A program made the position numbers and the translations under genes. From positions 1,488,001 to 1,552,000 of the forward strand of contig JAHBZB010000001.1 in NCBI GenBank assembly GCA_019635635.1: a stretch of DNA of 64,000 nucleotides, in the 5' to 3' direction. Each line of letters opens with the position of its first letter. Position 1 is the stretch's first letter. The notes under the pieces are model-generated. The model made no database searches. It was not told the origin of the DNA and saw only the letters and a program-made list of their open reading frames with translations. Positions 16,848 to 24,996 of the stretch are shown here, in pieces. Source of the DNA: Xanthobacteraceae bacterium (GTDB lineage: Bacteria; Pseudomonadota; Alphaproteobacteria; Rhizobiales; Xanthobacteraceae).

Positions 16848-17657
16848 ATGCCCTATCCGCTCTCCATAAATACCTTCCCCTATCTCTGGAAGATGCCGGT
16901 CGATGCCTGCATCCGGCATCTGATGTCGCGCGGCTATGCCCGCGTCGAGGTCATGCTCACGGAGCCGCATTGCTGGCCTTTGAGCTTGCCGCGCGAAATC
17001 CGGCAGCAGATTGCGCAACGCGTCAAATCGAAGGAACTGGAAATCACCTCGATCAATCTGGGTGGCTTCGACAACAATCTCGCAAGTCAGGCCGCCGAAG
17101 TGCGGCAACTCGCCGTGAAGATCATCGCTTCCGTGCTCGAACTCGCGGGCGATTGGGGTGCGAAGGGTATCGTGGTTTCGCCGGGTCTCGGTAGGCCGCT
17201 GTTGCCGCCGCCCGCGGGACGGCTCGAGCAGGCATTCCGCAGCAGTATCGAACAGCTACTTCCGGTAGCGGAGAAGACCGGTGTCGATCTGCTGCTCGAA
17301 AATATTCCCTACAGCTTTGCTCCCAAAGCTGACGGACTGGCTTCGGTCATCGAATCCATCGGCAGCAAGCGGATTGGGGTCTGCTACGATGTGCCGAACG
17401 CACTGTTCGCGCGCGAAGCACCCGAAGACGGGTTCCGTCGTCTGGCGGGCCATATCCGGCTGGTCCATTTTTCCGATACGGGTCTCGACGTCTGGAAGCA
17501 TGACCGCATCGGTCAAGGCGTTGTGGATTTTGCAAGCGCACTCAAGGTCATGCGCGAAATCGGATATGGTGGCCCGCTCGTACTTGAAATCATTGATTCG
17601 GACGGCGACAATGCGATTGACGAAAGCGTCGCCGCCATTTCGAAGCTAGACAGTTGA
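16848..17657 (+). CDS. Sugar phosphate isomerase/epimerase family protein (xylose-isomerase-like TIM barrel)
   Basis: Protein of 269 residues with the AP-endonuclease-2/xylose-isomerase-like barrel. Metal-binding acidic and His positions are seen in LLLENIPYSF (Glu), RIGVCYDVPNAL (Asp), HIRLVHFSDT (His, Asp) and GPLVLEIIDSD (Glu). The family includes hydroxypyruvate isomerase, tagatose epimerase and inosose dehydratase-like enzymes. It begins 36 bases after palindrome copy 1 and is followed 24 bases later by the TrmB-type regulator, so the two form an operon. Substrate unknown. Confidence 0.82.
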   Translation: MPYPLSINTFPYLWKMPVDACIRHLMSRGYARVEVMLTEPHCWPLSLPREIRQQIAQRVKSKELEITSINLGGFDNNLASQAAEVRQLAVKIIASVLELAGDWGAKGIVVSPGLGRPLLPPPAGRLEQAFRSSIEQLLPVAEKTGVDLLLENIPYSFAPKADGLASVIESIGSKRIGVCYDVPNALFAREAPEDGFRRLAGHIRLVHFSDTGLDVWKHDRIGQGVVDFASALKVMREIGYGGPLVLEIIDSDGDNAIDESVAAISKLDS

Positions 17658-17681
17658 TGTCGCAAAGAGGCTTATTTCCAG

Positions 17682-18608
17682 ATGGCTAAAAAGCTCGTTG
17701 CGCGAAAAGGGCGCGAGAGTTCCTCGGACGTTTTCGACGATCTACAGCGTCTGGGATTTTCCGAATACGAGGCCCGGACCTATCTCGCACTTCTGCGTTC
17801 CAGCCCGGCTACGGCTTACGAAGTCAGCCGGGAGGCGGGGCTACCGCGCTCGAATACCTACAGCGCGCTGGAGAATCTGACCAAGAACATGGCCGTACAG
17901 CCGGTCTCGGAAAGTCCGGTACGATATGTTCCGGTCGAGCCCGCGGTTCTGCTCGGCCGCATGTCGCGCGAAGTCAAGGATGTCTGCGACCGGCTCAAGC
18001 TCAAACTTCGCACCGCAGCGAAGAAGGAAGAGTCGGACATCGTCTGGCGGCTCGAAGGCGCAGGGAACGTCGATGAGAAGATCAAGGAACTGATCGACGG
18101 CGCGCAACGCCACATCTGGATCAAGGCCGCCGCGGATATTCTTCAGGCGCATTCCAGCGAGTTGCGCCGCGCCGCCGCGCGCGGTGTCAGTATTCTGATC
18201 ATCCTGTTCGGCGACGATACCAAGCCGTTCGAGTTCAACCGCAACTGTCAGGTGTTTTTGCACGAAGGCAACGGCATGCGGATCGGCGTCGCCGACAACC
18301 TGTTCACGATCACGGTCGATTACAAGGCGGCGTTGACCGCAAGTCTCGCGGGCGATGTGGTGGGTGCGTTCACGCGCTCGGAACCGGTCGTCAGGATGGC
18401 GGAAACGCTGATCCGGCACGACTACTACATTACCGAAATCTTCAATCGTCTCGGCAAGCAGATCGACGCCGAGTTCGGGCCGTTTCTACAGTCTTTGCGC
18501 CGCCAGACTTTTTCCCCTGAACAGTTGTCGCTGTTCGAGAGGAACATCAAACATTTCGATGAGGCGAAGGCCTCGAAACCGCGCGGCTCGCCAAAGCGTT
18601 CCAAATAA
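17682..18608 (+). CDS. TrmB-family transcriptional regulator
   Basis: Regulator of 308 residues. Residues about 18-75 are the TrmB winged helix (LGFSEYEARTYLALL ... AYEVSREAGLPRSNTYSALENL). Residues from about 120 resemble the phospholipase-D-like effector domain of TrmB proteins (DGAQRHIWIKAAADIL). TrmB proteins, best studied in archaea, sense sugars and can repress or activate. It sits in the middle of a catabolic block whose promoters share a palindrome, including one in front of its own operon, so it is the leading candidate for the binding protein. The C terminus is Lys/Ser-rich. The effector is unknown. Confidence 0.85.
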   Translation: MAKKLVARKGRESSSDVFDDLQRLGFSEYEARTYLALLRSSPATAYEVSREAGLPRSNTYSALENLTKNMAVQPVSESPVRYVPVEPAVLLGRMSREVKDVCDRLKLKLRTAAKKEESDIVWRLEGAGNVDEKIKELIDGAQRHIWIKAAADILQAHSSELRRAAARGVSILIILFGDDTKPFEFNRNCQVFLHEGNGMRIGVADNLFTITVDYKAALTASLAGDVVGAFTRSEPVVRMAETLIRHDYYITEIFNRLGKQIDAEFGPFLQSLRRQTFSPEQLSLFERNIKHFDEAKASKPRGSPKRSK

Positions 18609-18620
18609 GGGCAAGCCTTT

Positions 18621-19385
18621 TCAGCCGGTGATCCGGATAAGATTGACGACGAATACGATGCAGGAAATGACGGCCAGCGTGCCCAAGGCGACGCGCTGGT
18701 AGAGCCGCTCCGGCGCGGCCCTGAAAAGACGCGCGCCGATCATGCCGCCGGCCAAAAATATCGGTGCGAGCAGCAATCCGCCGGTCAGTGCCTGCCGCTC
18801 CAGCAGCCCGAAGTAATACATCGAACCAACGGCCGCGATCAGGGCGGCGCCGGAAACCGTGATTACGTTTGCGCGCATTATTTCCGCCGATTCAGGGCCG
18901 GAAAGTATGTAAAGCATGAGCGGGGGGCCGCCCGCGCTGCCGAAGCCGGTCAATAGTCCGGAAAGAGAGCCGGCAAAGATTCGGCCGAACAATCCGCGTG
19001 GAAAGCGGACGGTGCCGCCTGCAATCATCCAGAACGCCATGCAAACGACCGCGAGGCTGATGAGCAGATTGCTGAGCGAAGGGTTCAGAAACGTCAGCGC
19101 CGCATGACCGGCGGGAATGGCGGCGCTCGCAGATGCCGCCAGCGGAATCAGCATGCGCATATTCGTGTGCCGCACGGCCGGTACGACCAGCAGTAGTGTC
19201 GCGAAGCACTCGAGAAGCGTCGCGATCGTCACGGCGATCGCCGGGCCGACCATGATTCCGAGGATGGGGACGACGAGCAGCGAAGAGCCGAAGCCCGAGA
19301 ATCCGCGAAGGATCCCGGCGATGAGCACGAGCGCCCCAATCGCAATCCAGGCAAACGGCGAGCCTGCAAGATTGATTGCGTTCAT
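18621..19385 (-). CDS. TauE/SafE-family anion exporter
   Basis: Integral membrane protein of 254 residues from the ATG at 19385, two bases after the stop of the SDR gene. The family repeats are visible: GFSGFGSSLLVVPILGIMVGP near the N terminus and GSLSGLLTGFGSAGGPPLMLY in the second half. Members export sulfite, sulfoacetate or related organic anions produced during sulfonate degradation, though many have unknown substrates. Its placement with a catabolic SDR downstream of palindrome copy 2 suggests export of a pathway anion. A larger open frame upstream is out of register with the family and was not used. Confidence 0.87.
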   Translation of the reverse strand: MNAINLAGSPFAWIAIGALVLIAGILRGFSGFGSSLLVVPILGIMVGPAIAVTIATLLECFATLLLVVPAVRHTNMRMLIPLAASASAAIPAGHAALTFLNPSLSNLLISLAVVCMAFWMIAGGTVRFPRGLFGRIFAGSLSGLLTGFGSAGGPPLMLYILSGPESAEIMRANVITVSGAALIAAVGSMYYFGLLERQALTGGLLLAPIFLAGGMIGARLFRAAPERLYQRVALGTLAVISCIVFVVNLIRITG

Positions 19386-19387
19386 GT

Positions 19388-20158
19388 TCACGCCGGCAGC
19401 GAGCGATGAATTACTCCAGCGCCGGCAAATCCTCCGTCGATCGCAAGGGTGTGCCCGGTGACATAGCTCGCTTCGCTGGAAGCAAGGAACAGCGCGCCAG
19501 CTGCGATTTCTTCGATTTTCCCGTAGCGGTTCATGGGGACGTCCGCGCAGAGCGCGCGACGGATTTCCTGCGGCTGCCAGGCCGTCATCGGTGTGTCGGT
19601 CGGGCCGGGAGCAATCGCATTCACGGTTATCCCATAAGGGGCCAGTTCGATTGCCATGGTCTGCGCGAGGTTGATCGTCGCCGCTTTCGACGCGGCATAG
19701 GCCGCGCGGTCGACTGCGCCGCGAAATCCGGTATTCGATGCGATCAGGATGATGCGGCCGGATTTTTTCCGGACCATCGTGCGGGCGACGGCCTGTGCGA
19801 CGAGGAACGTGCCGGTCAGGTTCACGTCGATGATGCGCCGCCAGTCGGCGGCCGGCGTTTCGAGAAACGGCATCAGCTTGTTTATTGCAGCGCAATGCAC
19901 GAGGACGTCGATGCCGTCTGTTCCGGCAAAGCGCTCCACATTCTGTTGGACGCTCGCCTCATCGGCGGAGTCGATCCGGTAAGCGGCCGCTTTTGCGCCG
20001 GTGGCCTGGATTTCTTCCGCAGCTGCGGCCGCCGATTTTTCGTCGATATCCGCAACTGCGAGAGTTGCTTGCTGCTTTGCAAAAGCAAGCGCGATCCCGC
20101 GGCCAATGCCGCGTCCGCCGCCCGTCACCAGCACTTTTCTTCCGGAAAAACTGTTCAT
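19388..20158 (-). CDS. SDR-family oxidoreductase
   Basis: Classical short-chain dehydrogenase of 256 residues. The cofactor motif is TGGGRGIGRGIA (12-23), followed by Asp38 in VADID, which favours NAD over NADP. The catalytic residues are Ser141, Tyr154 and Lys158 (YAASK). It is the promoter-proximal gene of a two-gene operon with the TauE-type exporter, divergent from the TPP-enzyme operon across palindrome copy 2. It probably oxidises an alcohol group of the substrate. Full length, unlike the SDR remnant at 12446. Confidence 0.9.
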   Translation of the reverse strand: MNSFSGRKVLVTGGGRGIGRGIALAFAKQQATLAVADIDEKSAAAAAEEIQATGAKAAAYRIDSADEASVQQNVERFAGTDGIDVLVHCAAINKLMPFLETPAADWRRIIDVNLTGTFLVAQAVARTMVRKKSGRIILIASNTGFRGAVDRAAYAASKAATINLAQTMAIELAPYGITVNAIAPGPTDTPMTAWQPQEIRRALCADVPMNRYGKIEEIAAGALFLASSEASYVTGHTLAIDGGFAGAGVIHRSLPA

Positions 20159-20200
20159 TTACTGTCCCCAGCGTCACGCGCGAGCAACGCTATCACGAAA

Positions 20201-20220
20201 GTAGTTGCTCTAGCTACGAC
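20201..20220. promoter_or_regulatory. 20-bp palindromic operator, copy 2 (GTAGTTGCTC-TAGCTACGAC)
   Basis: The arms match at seven of ten positions, the least symmetric copy of the set; the outer CTAC is CGAC here. It is centred in the 106-base gap between the divergent SDR (start 20158) and TPP enzyme (start 20265). A possible -35 TTGCTC lies inside it at 20205-20210, with TAATCC 17 bases further on as a -10 for the rightward operon. It would control both directions. Confidence 0.6.
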
Positions 20221-20264
20221 GTTTGTGTAATCCAAAAGCAACCGAATAAGGAGCGGGCTGAGAA

Positions 20265-22034
20265 ATGGCGTTCATGAAGGGAAGCGAGTTCATCGTCGAT
20301 TTTCTGATCCGCGAGAAAGTACCTTACGTTTTCGGCATCTGCGGTCACGGCAATGTCGGCCTGCTCGACGCGATGTACGACCGGCAGGACGAACTCAAGC
20401 TGGTTTCGCCTCGCCACGAACAGGCGGCGGGCCATATGGCCGACGCGTACTATCGCGTCACGCATAAGCCGGTCGCGACGCTGGCTTCGATCGGGCCGGG
20501 CTCCGTCAACATGCTGATGTCGCTCGCCAACGCATTCATGGATTCCTCGGCGATCCTGTCGATCACCTCCGCGACGCCGACGGTGCAGGCCAATCGCTCG
20601 CCGTTCCAGGAAATAGGCCGCCACAATCAGGCGGATTTCGCGCAAAGCATTCAGTCTTACGTCAAGCGTTGTTACCAGCCGCAGCGGGTCGAAAATCTTC
20701 CGCTCGCTTTGCGGCAGGCCTATTCGCTGACTACGACCGGGCGGCCCGGACCGGTCGCGATCGATATTCCGTTCGATCTGTTTCAGGAAACCGGCGATCT
20801 CGACTACGAGCCGGTGCAGACTAGGGCAATTTCGAGCCGGATCGGCGCCTCGTCGGAGGTCGTGAACGAAACGGTCGATCTGCTCACCAACGCGCAACGC
20901 CCGGTCATCTATACCGGCAACGGTACCGTGCTTTCGGAGGCGGGGCCGGAACTGACGGCACTGGTCGATCGTCTCGGCATTCCCGTCGTCAGCCTGCCGA
21001 ACGGCATGGGCGGCCTCGACATGCGCCATGAACTGTCGCTCGGGTTCGTCGGGCGCAACGGCGCTTATCCCGCGAACGAGGCCGCGCGCCAGAGCGACGT
21101 CATTCTCAATCTCGGCGCGCGTTTCGACGATCGCTCGTCGTCGTCCTGGATCCCTGGCTATTCGTGGAATATTCCGCCGAGCAAGCTGATCCATGTCGAT
21201 ATCGACCCGCTCGAAATCGGCCGCAACTATCCGGTCGCGATCGGAGTCGCCGCCGACGTCAAGACTTTCCTCGCACAAGTGCTTGCTGAACTCGAGCGGC
21301 GCAAGGTCAAGCAGCGTCCCGAAGCGTGGCTCGCGCAGATCGCGCAGTGGCGCGCGGAGTGGGAAAAATTCGTCCGTCCCAACTTCGACATATCGAGTTC
21401 GCCGTTGCGCCCGGAGCGGATCGTCAAGGAAATGCGGCAGATCCTCCCCGACGACGCGATCCTGCTTCCCGACGTCGGTGCACACCACAACTGGTTCATG
21501 CAGTTCTGGGAAGCGCGCCGACCGCAGACCTTCCTGAATGCATACGGCTTCGGCGCGATGGGCTTCAGTGTTGCCGGCGTGCTCGGCGCGAAGCTCGCTG
21601 CGCCGGATCGTCCCTGCATCAGCGTTTGCGGCGACGGCGGTTTCACGATGGCGCCTTATGTGCTGGCGACCGCCGTCGAATACAACATTCCGGCGATCTG
21701 GGTAATCTGGAACAACTTCGGTTGGGCTTCGATCCGCGACATTCAGGTCGGCATGTTCCAGGGCCGCGAGATCGGTACGCTCTTCTATCGCGACGGCGAA
21801 CGCTACAATCCCGACTTCGCGGCGATGGCGCGTTCCTACGGCGTCGAAGGCATCACCGTGAAACATTCCGATCAACTCGGCGATGCGCTGAAGCATGCGC
21901 TTCAGCTCGGCAAACCCTGCGTGCTCGACGTGCATGTGGACAGCGAGATCCGTCCGCCATCGACCGGCGCCTGGCAGCTTCCGCCCACGCCGTACCGTGA
22001 ACCCGCCTATGGCAAGCGTTATCTTCCGGAGTAA
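20265..22034 (+). CDS. Thiamine-pyrophosphate-dependent enzyme, acetolactate-synthase-like
   Basis: ThDP enzyme of 589 residues with the three usual domains. The catalytic Glu that activates the cofactor is Glu52 (SPRHEQAAGHMADAY), and the ThDP/Mg motif runs from GDGGF at 456 to Asn at 483-484 (NNFGW). The family covers acetolactate synthase, 2-hydroxyacyl-CoA lyase, oxalyl-CoA decarboxylase and others. The next genes encode CoA-ester enzymes, so a CoA-ester lyase or decarboxylase is as plausible as an acetolactate synthase. No small regulatory ilvN-like subunit is nearby, and the operon is catabolic, which argues against valine synthesis. First gene of a six-gene operon. Confidence 0.85.
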   Translation: MAFMKGSEFIVDFLIREKVPYVFGICGHGNVGLLDAMYDRQDELKLVSPRHEQAAGHMADAYYRVTHKPVATLASIGPGSVNMLMSLANAFMDSSAILSITSATPTVQANRSPFQEIGRHNQADFAQSIQSYVKRCYQPQRVENLPLALRQAYSLTTTGRPGPVAIDIPFDLFQETGDLDYEPVQTRAISSRIGASSEVVNETVDLLTNAQRPVIYTGNGTVLSEAGPELTALVDRLGIPVVSLPNGMGGLDMRHELSLGFVGRNGAYPANEAARQSDVILNLGARFDDRSSSSWIPGYSWNIPPSKLIHVDIDPLEIGRNYPVAIGVAADVKTFLAQVLAELERRKVKQRPEAWLAQIAQWRAEWEKFVRPNFDISSSPLRPERIVKEMRQILPDDAILLPDVGAHHNWFMQFWEARRPQTFLNAYGFGAMGFSVAGVLGAKLAAPDRPCISVCGDGGFTMAPYVLATAVEYNIPAIWVIWNNFGWASIRDIQVGMFQGREIGTLFYRDGERYNPDFAAMARSYGVEGITVKHSDQLGDALKHALQLGKPCVLDVHVDSEIRPPSTGAWQLPPTPYREPAYGKRYLPE

Positions 22035-22040
22035 GCGACC

Positions 22041-22841
22041 ATGAGTGATCCAGTTCTGTTCGAGCGCAACGGCGACATCGTCACCCTGACGCTCAATCGT
22101 CCGGAGACGCGCAACGCTCTGACGGCGGAAGTCGTCGATGCGCTGGTCGCTGCCTGCGGCCGCATCGCCTACGACCACACGGTTCGCGCCGTGATCGTGA
22201 CGGGCGCGGGCCCCGCATTCTGCGCCGGCGGCAGCGTGAAGGACATGAAAGAGCGCGGCGGCCTGTTCGGTGGCAGCCCCGCCGAAATGCGCAACCGCTA
22301 TCGCACCGGTATTCAGCAGATTCCGCTCGCGCTCTACGATCTCGAGGCGCCGACAATCGCCGCGGTGAACGGTCCTGCGATCGGCGCGGGCTGTGATCTC
22401 GCGCTGATGTGCGATGTCCGTATCGCGTCGGACAAAGCGGTATTCGCCGAAAGCTTCGTGAAGCTCGGCATCATTCCCGGAGACGGCGGCGCTTGGCTGT
22501 TACAGCGTATCGTCGGCACTTCGCGCGCCTGCGAAATGTCCTTCACCGGAATGTCGGTGGATGCGGCAAAAGCGGTCGAATGGAATCTCGCTTCGCGTTC
22601 GGTGCCAGCGGCGGATCTCATGGCGGAAGCCGGAAAACTCGCCGCCGAAATCGCGTCCAATCCGCCGGAAGTGCTGCGCATGACCAAACGGCTGATCCGT
22701 GAAGGCGCGCGGACCGATCTGCGCACGACGCTGGAAATGTCCGCGGCGTTCCAGGCGATCGTACAGCATCTGCCCGACCATCGCGAAGCCGTGGCGGCTT
22801 TGTTCGAAAAAAGAGCCGGCAAGTTCACCGGCGAACGCTAA
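22041..22841 (+). CDS. Enoyl-CoA hydratase/isomerase (crotonase) family protein
   Basis: Crotonase-fold protein of 266 residues, the normal length. The first oxyanion-hole region is AFCAGGSVKDMKERGG, and the second is PAIGAGCDLALMCDVRIAS followed by KLGIIPGDGGAWLL. The exact acid/base residues differ among subfamilies and cannot be fixed here. It begins six bases after the TPP-enzyme stop, so it is in the same operon with two hotdog proteins and a CoA ligase. It would hydrate, isomerise or hydrolyse the CoA ester formed in this pathway. Confidence 0.9.
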   Translation: MSDPVLFERNGDIVTLTLNRPETRNALTAEVVDALVAACGRIAYDHTVRAVIVTGAGPAFCAGGSVKDMKERGGLFGGSPAEMRNRYRTGIQQIPLALYDLEAPTIAAVNGPAIGAGCDLALMCDVRIASDKAVFAESFVKLGIIPGDGGAWLLQRIVGTSRACEMSFTGMSVDAAKAVEWNLASRSVPAADLMAEAGKLAAEIASNPPEVLRMTKRLIREGARTDLRTTLEMSAAFQAIVQHLPDHREAVAALFEKRAGKFTGER

Positions 22842-22855
22842 GCAGGAGAGTAAAA

Positions 22856-23317
22856 GTGGCGGTCAAAATCGTCGAAAACAGTGCAATGGATCTGAAAGTC
22901 GGGGACGAACAGGCGCCGCTCGTCTTCACCGTGACGCCTGAACTCAACCAGCAATATCTCTACGCCGTTGAGGACTATCACCCGCGCTACCTCGAAAAAG
23001 GCGCGTGGGGCGACCCGATCATTCATCCCTCGATCCTGATGAATATGTCGAACCGCACGCGCAGCCCGTCGTTCAAGCTGCCGGCAGGCTGGAGTTCGAT
23101 CCACGCGCGCGACGACACCGAGTTTCATTCGGCGGCGCGCGTCGGCGAGACGATCACCGTACAGTGGAAAGTCGTCGAATGTTACGAGCGCAAGGAGCGG
23201 CCTTATCAGGCGCTCGAGGTGCGCATCACCCGTCCGAACGGCGAACTGGCGCTGCGCCGTATCGCACATTCGACGGTATCGCGGCAGGAAAAAGCCGTTA
23301 CCGGCAAATCTTCGTAA
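22856..23317 (+). CDS. MaoC-like hotdog-fold protein, degenerate hydratase motif
   Basis: Protein of 153 residues starting at GTG 22856 behind a strong AGGAGAG ribosome-binding site. The hydratase-motif region reads EDYHPRY, where the usual D-x-N-P-x-H has His at the Asn position and Tyr at the catalytic His position, so the subunit may be structural rather than catalytic. The adjacent gene encodes a second hotdog protein with a more complete motif. Pairs of one degenerate and one active MaoC subunit are known (HadAB and ChsH1-ChsH2 in actinobacteria), which suggests a heteromeric enoyl-CoA hydratase. Confidence 0.75.
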   Translation: MAVKIVENSAMDLKVGDEQAPLVFTVTPELNQQYLYAVEDYHPRYLEKGAWGDPIIHPSILMNMSNRTRSPSFKLPAGWSSIHARDDTEFHSAARVGETITVQWKVVECYERKERPYQALEVRITRPNGELALRRIAHSTVSRQEKAVTGKSS

Positions 23318-23343
23318 CCGGCAGCGTAGCAGAGGGTACAAAA

Positions 23344-23775
23344 ATGATCGAGCAAGACGTCGCAGTTGGCGCAGCTTTCCAGGGGGGCGGAAAGAAAATC
23401 ACCGCAGCCCGCCTGATCACGTTCTCCGGCGGACCGCTGACGGATGCCGGCTGGCCGCGCAAGAATATTCACACCGATACGGACTTTGCGAAATCGACGG
23501 GCCTGCCGTCGCGTTGCGCGTCCGGCACGCATTTTCAGGGGCAGATGGTCGAGTTCATGGTCGATCTGTTCGGAGAGCGCTGGTTCGAGACCGGCAGCAT
23601 GAACGTAAAGTTCGTCGATCTCGTGCTCGAAGACCAGATCGTTACGGCGCATGCGAAGGTCGTCGATAAGAAGCCGGATGCCAAGAAAGGCACGCGCATC
23701 GAGCTCGAAGTCTGGAGCGAGCGCAACGACGGCCGCAAGGTGATGACCGGCACCGCAGCCGGCGTGGTGGGCTGA
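23344..23775 (+). CDS. MaoC-like hotdog-fold dehydratase subunit
   Basis: Protein of 143 residues from the ATG at 23344. The hydratase motif is well kept: KNIHTDTDFAKSTG (Asn41, His43, Asp45), followed by a glycine-rich turn CASGTHFQGQM corresponding to the helix start of MaoC proteins. It probably hydrates an enoyl-CoA or dehydrates a 3-hydroxyacyl-CoA, together with the preceding hotdog protein. An open frame extends upstream to 23005 but overlaps the preceding gene and was rejected. Next gene is ten bases downstream. Confidence 0.78.
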   Translation: MIEQDVAVGAAFQGGGKKITAARLITFSGGPLTDAGWPRKNIHTDTDFAKSTGLPSRCASGTHFQGQMVEFMVDLFGERWFETGSMNVKFVDLVLEDQIVTAHAKVVDKKPDAKKGTRIELEVWSERNDGRKVMTGTAAGVVG

Positions 23776-23784
23776 TCGTTTCAG

Positions 23785-24996
23785 ATGATCCGTCTCACCG
23801 AAGAGAAAACCAAGGCGTGGCTTGCGGCGCGTGGATTGCCGGTGCCGAAAGGCGCGGTGGCGAATACGCCCGACGAAGCCGCGGCCGTTGTCGATCGCTT
23901 CGGTGGCGGCGTCATCAAGGCGCTGGTCGCGACCGGCCGGCGCGGCAAGGCGGGCGCGGTGAAGGTCGTCGCGAACGCCGCAGAGGCAAAGCCCGCGGCC
24001 GCGAGCGTTCTCGCAGTACAGATCGGCGAACATTCCGTCGAGCGTCTCTACGTCGAAAGCAAAGTCTCGATCGACAAGGAATTTTATCTTGCCTTCGCTT
24101 TTGACGGGCGCTCGCCGTCGGTCGTTGCCAGCATCAATGGCGGCGTCGACATCGAGGAAGTACACCGTCAATCGCCGGAATCGATCATCCATCGTCCAAT
24201 CGATTCGGTGACCGGCATTCGCTTCTGGGAAGCGCTGGATCTGTGGCAGTCCGCCAAGGCGCCGAACGAGAACCTCGCCTCACTGGCGAAGATCACGGTG
24301 GAGCTTTGGCAGGCATTCCGGGGCGCGGACGCGCTGACCCTTGAACTCAATCCGCTCGCGGTCACCGTCGACAAGAAAGTGTCGTTGGTCGGCGCGATGA
24401 TGGGTATCGACGACAACGCGTTGTTTCGGCAGCCGCAATGGCAGGCGGAGAGCGGCGAGCAGACAATCGGCGGCCGCAAACAGACCAGGGGCGAGCTTAC
24501 AGTTGCGGAGGCGAACCGCACGCTTCCCGGCGGGGCCGTGCGGTACACGGAACTTGAAGGCAATATCGGCCTGCTGGTCGGCGGCGGCGGCGCGTCGCTG
24601 CTGGTGCACGACATGATTCTAGCCCGCGGTGGCAAGCCTGCGAACCATACGGATTCGAGCCCCGGACCGATCACCGAGAAACTCAAGGTGATGCTGCGCG
24701 AGATCCTCACGCGGCCGAACATGGCGGGCCTGCTGATCGCGTATAACCACCTGCAAATGGCCCGCTGCGACGTGAAAATCGAAGCGTTGGCCGACGCGCT
24801 GCGCAAAACCGGCGTCGATCCACGCAAATTTCCAATCGTCGTTCGTCTGGCCGGTCCCGCGGAGGCGCGGGCACGTGAACTCGCGGCGGAATTTCCCGGC
24901 ATTCAATACCTCGATGACGACGCGTCGCTCGACGATGCCGTGCGCCTCATTGTCGAAAAAGCCGGGAAGGGCGGGCTTCGAGAGGCGAGCGCATGA
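23785..24996 (+). CDS. ATP-grasp acid-CoA ligase beta subunit (SucC/MtkA-like)
   Basis: Protein of 403 residues related to the beta subunit of succinyl-CoA synthetase. The N-terminal ATP-grasp part begins IRLTEEKTKAWLAARGLPVP and has VIKALVATGRRGKAGAVKV. The nucleotide/metal region is LTLELNPLAV, with the Glu and Asn that bind magnesium. The C-terminal CoA-ligase domain has IGLLVGGGGASLLVHDMI and a hinge region. It overlaps the alpha-subunit gene by four bases (ATGA at 24993). The substrate is probably a carboxylic acid other than succinate, since the operon is catabolic and apart from the TCA genes; malate (as in MtkAB) is one possibility. Confidence 0.85.
   Translation: MIRLTEEKTKAWLAARGLPVPKGAVANTPDEAAAVVDRFGGGVIKALVATGRRGKAGAVKVVANAAEAKPAAASVLAVQIGEHSVERLYVESKVSIDKEFYLAFAFDGRSPSVVASINGGVDIEEVHRQSPESIIHRPIDSVTGIRFWEALDLWQSAKAPNENLASLAKITVELWQAFRGADALTLELNPLAVTVDKKVSLVGAMMGIDDNALFRQPQWQAESGEQTIGGRKQTRGELTVAEANRTLPGGAVRYTELEGNIGLLVGGGGASLLVHDMILARGGKPANHTDSSPGPITEKLKVMLREILTRPNMAGLLIAYNHLQMARCDVKIEALADALRKTGVDPRKFPIVVRLAGPAEARARELAAEFPGIQYLDDDASLDDAVRLIVEKAGKGGLREASA

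Noticed and set aside
20214-22178. 654-codon open frame antisense to the TPP enzyme
   Set aside because: The length is due to high GC in the third codon position of the real gene; the translation is charged and has no domain pattern, no ribosome-binding site and no neighbours in that frame.
23005-23343. Upstream extension of the second hotdog gene
   Set aside because: It overlaps the first hotdog gene in another frame, and the extra residues are not conserved. The ATG at 23344 fits the family start.
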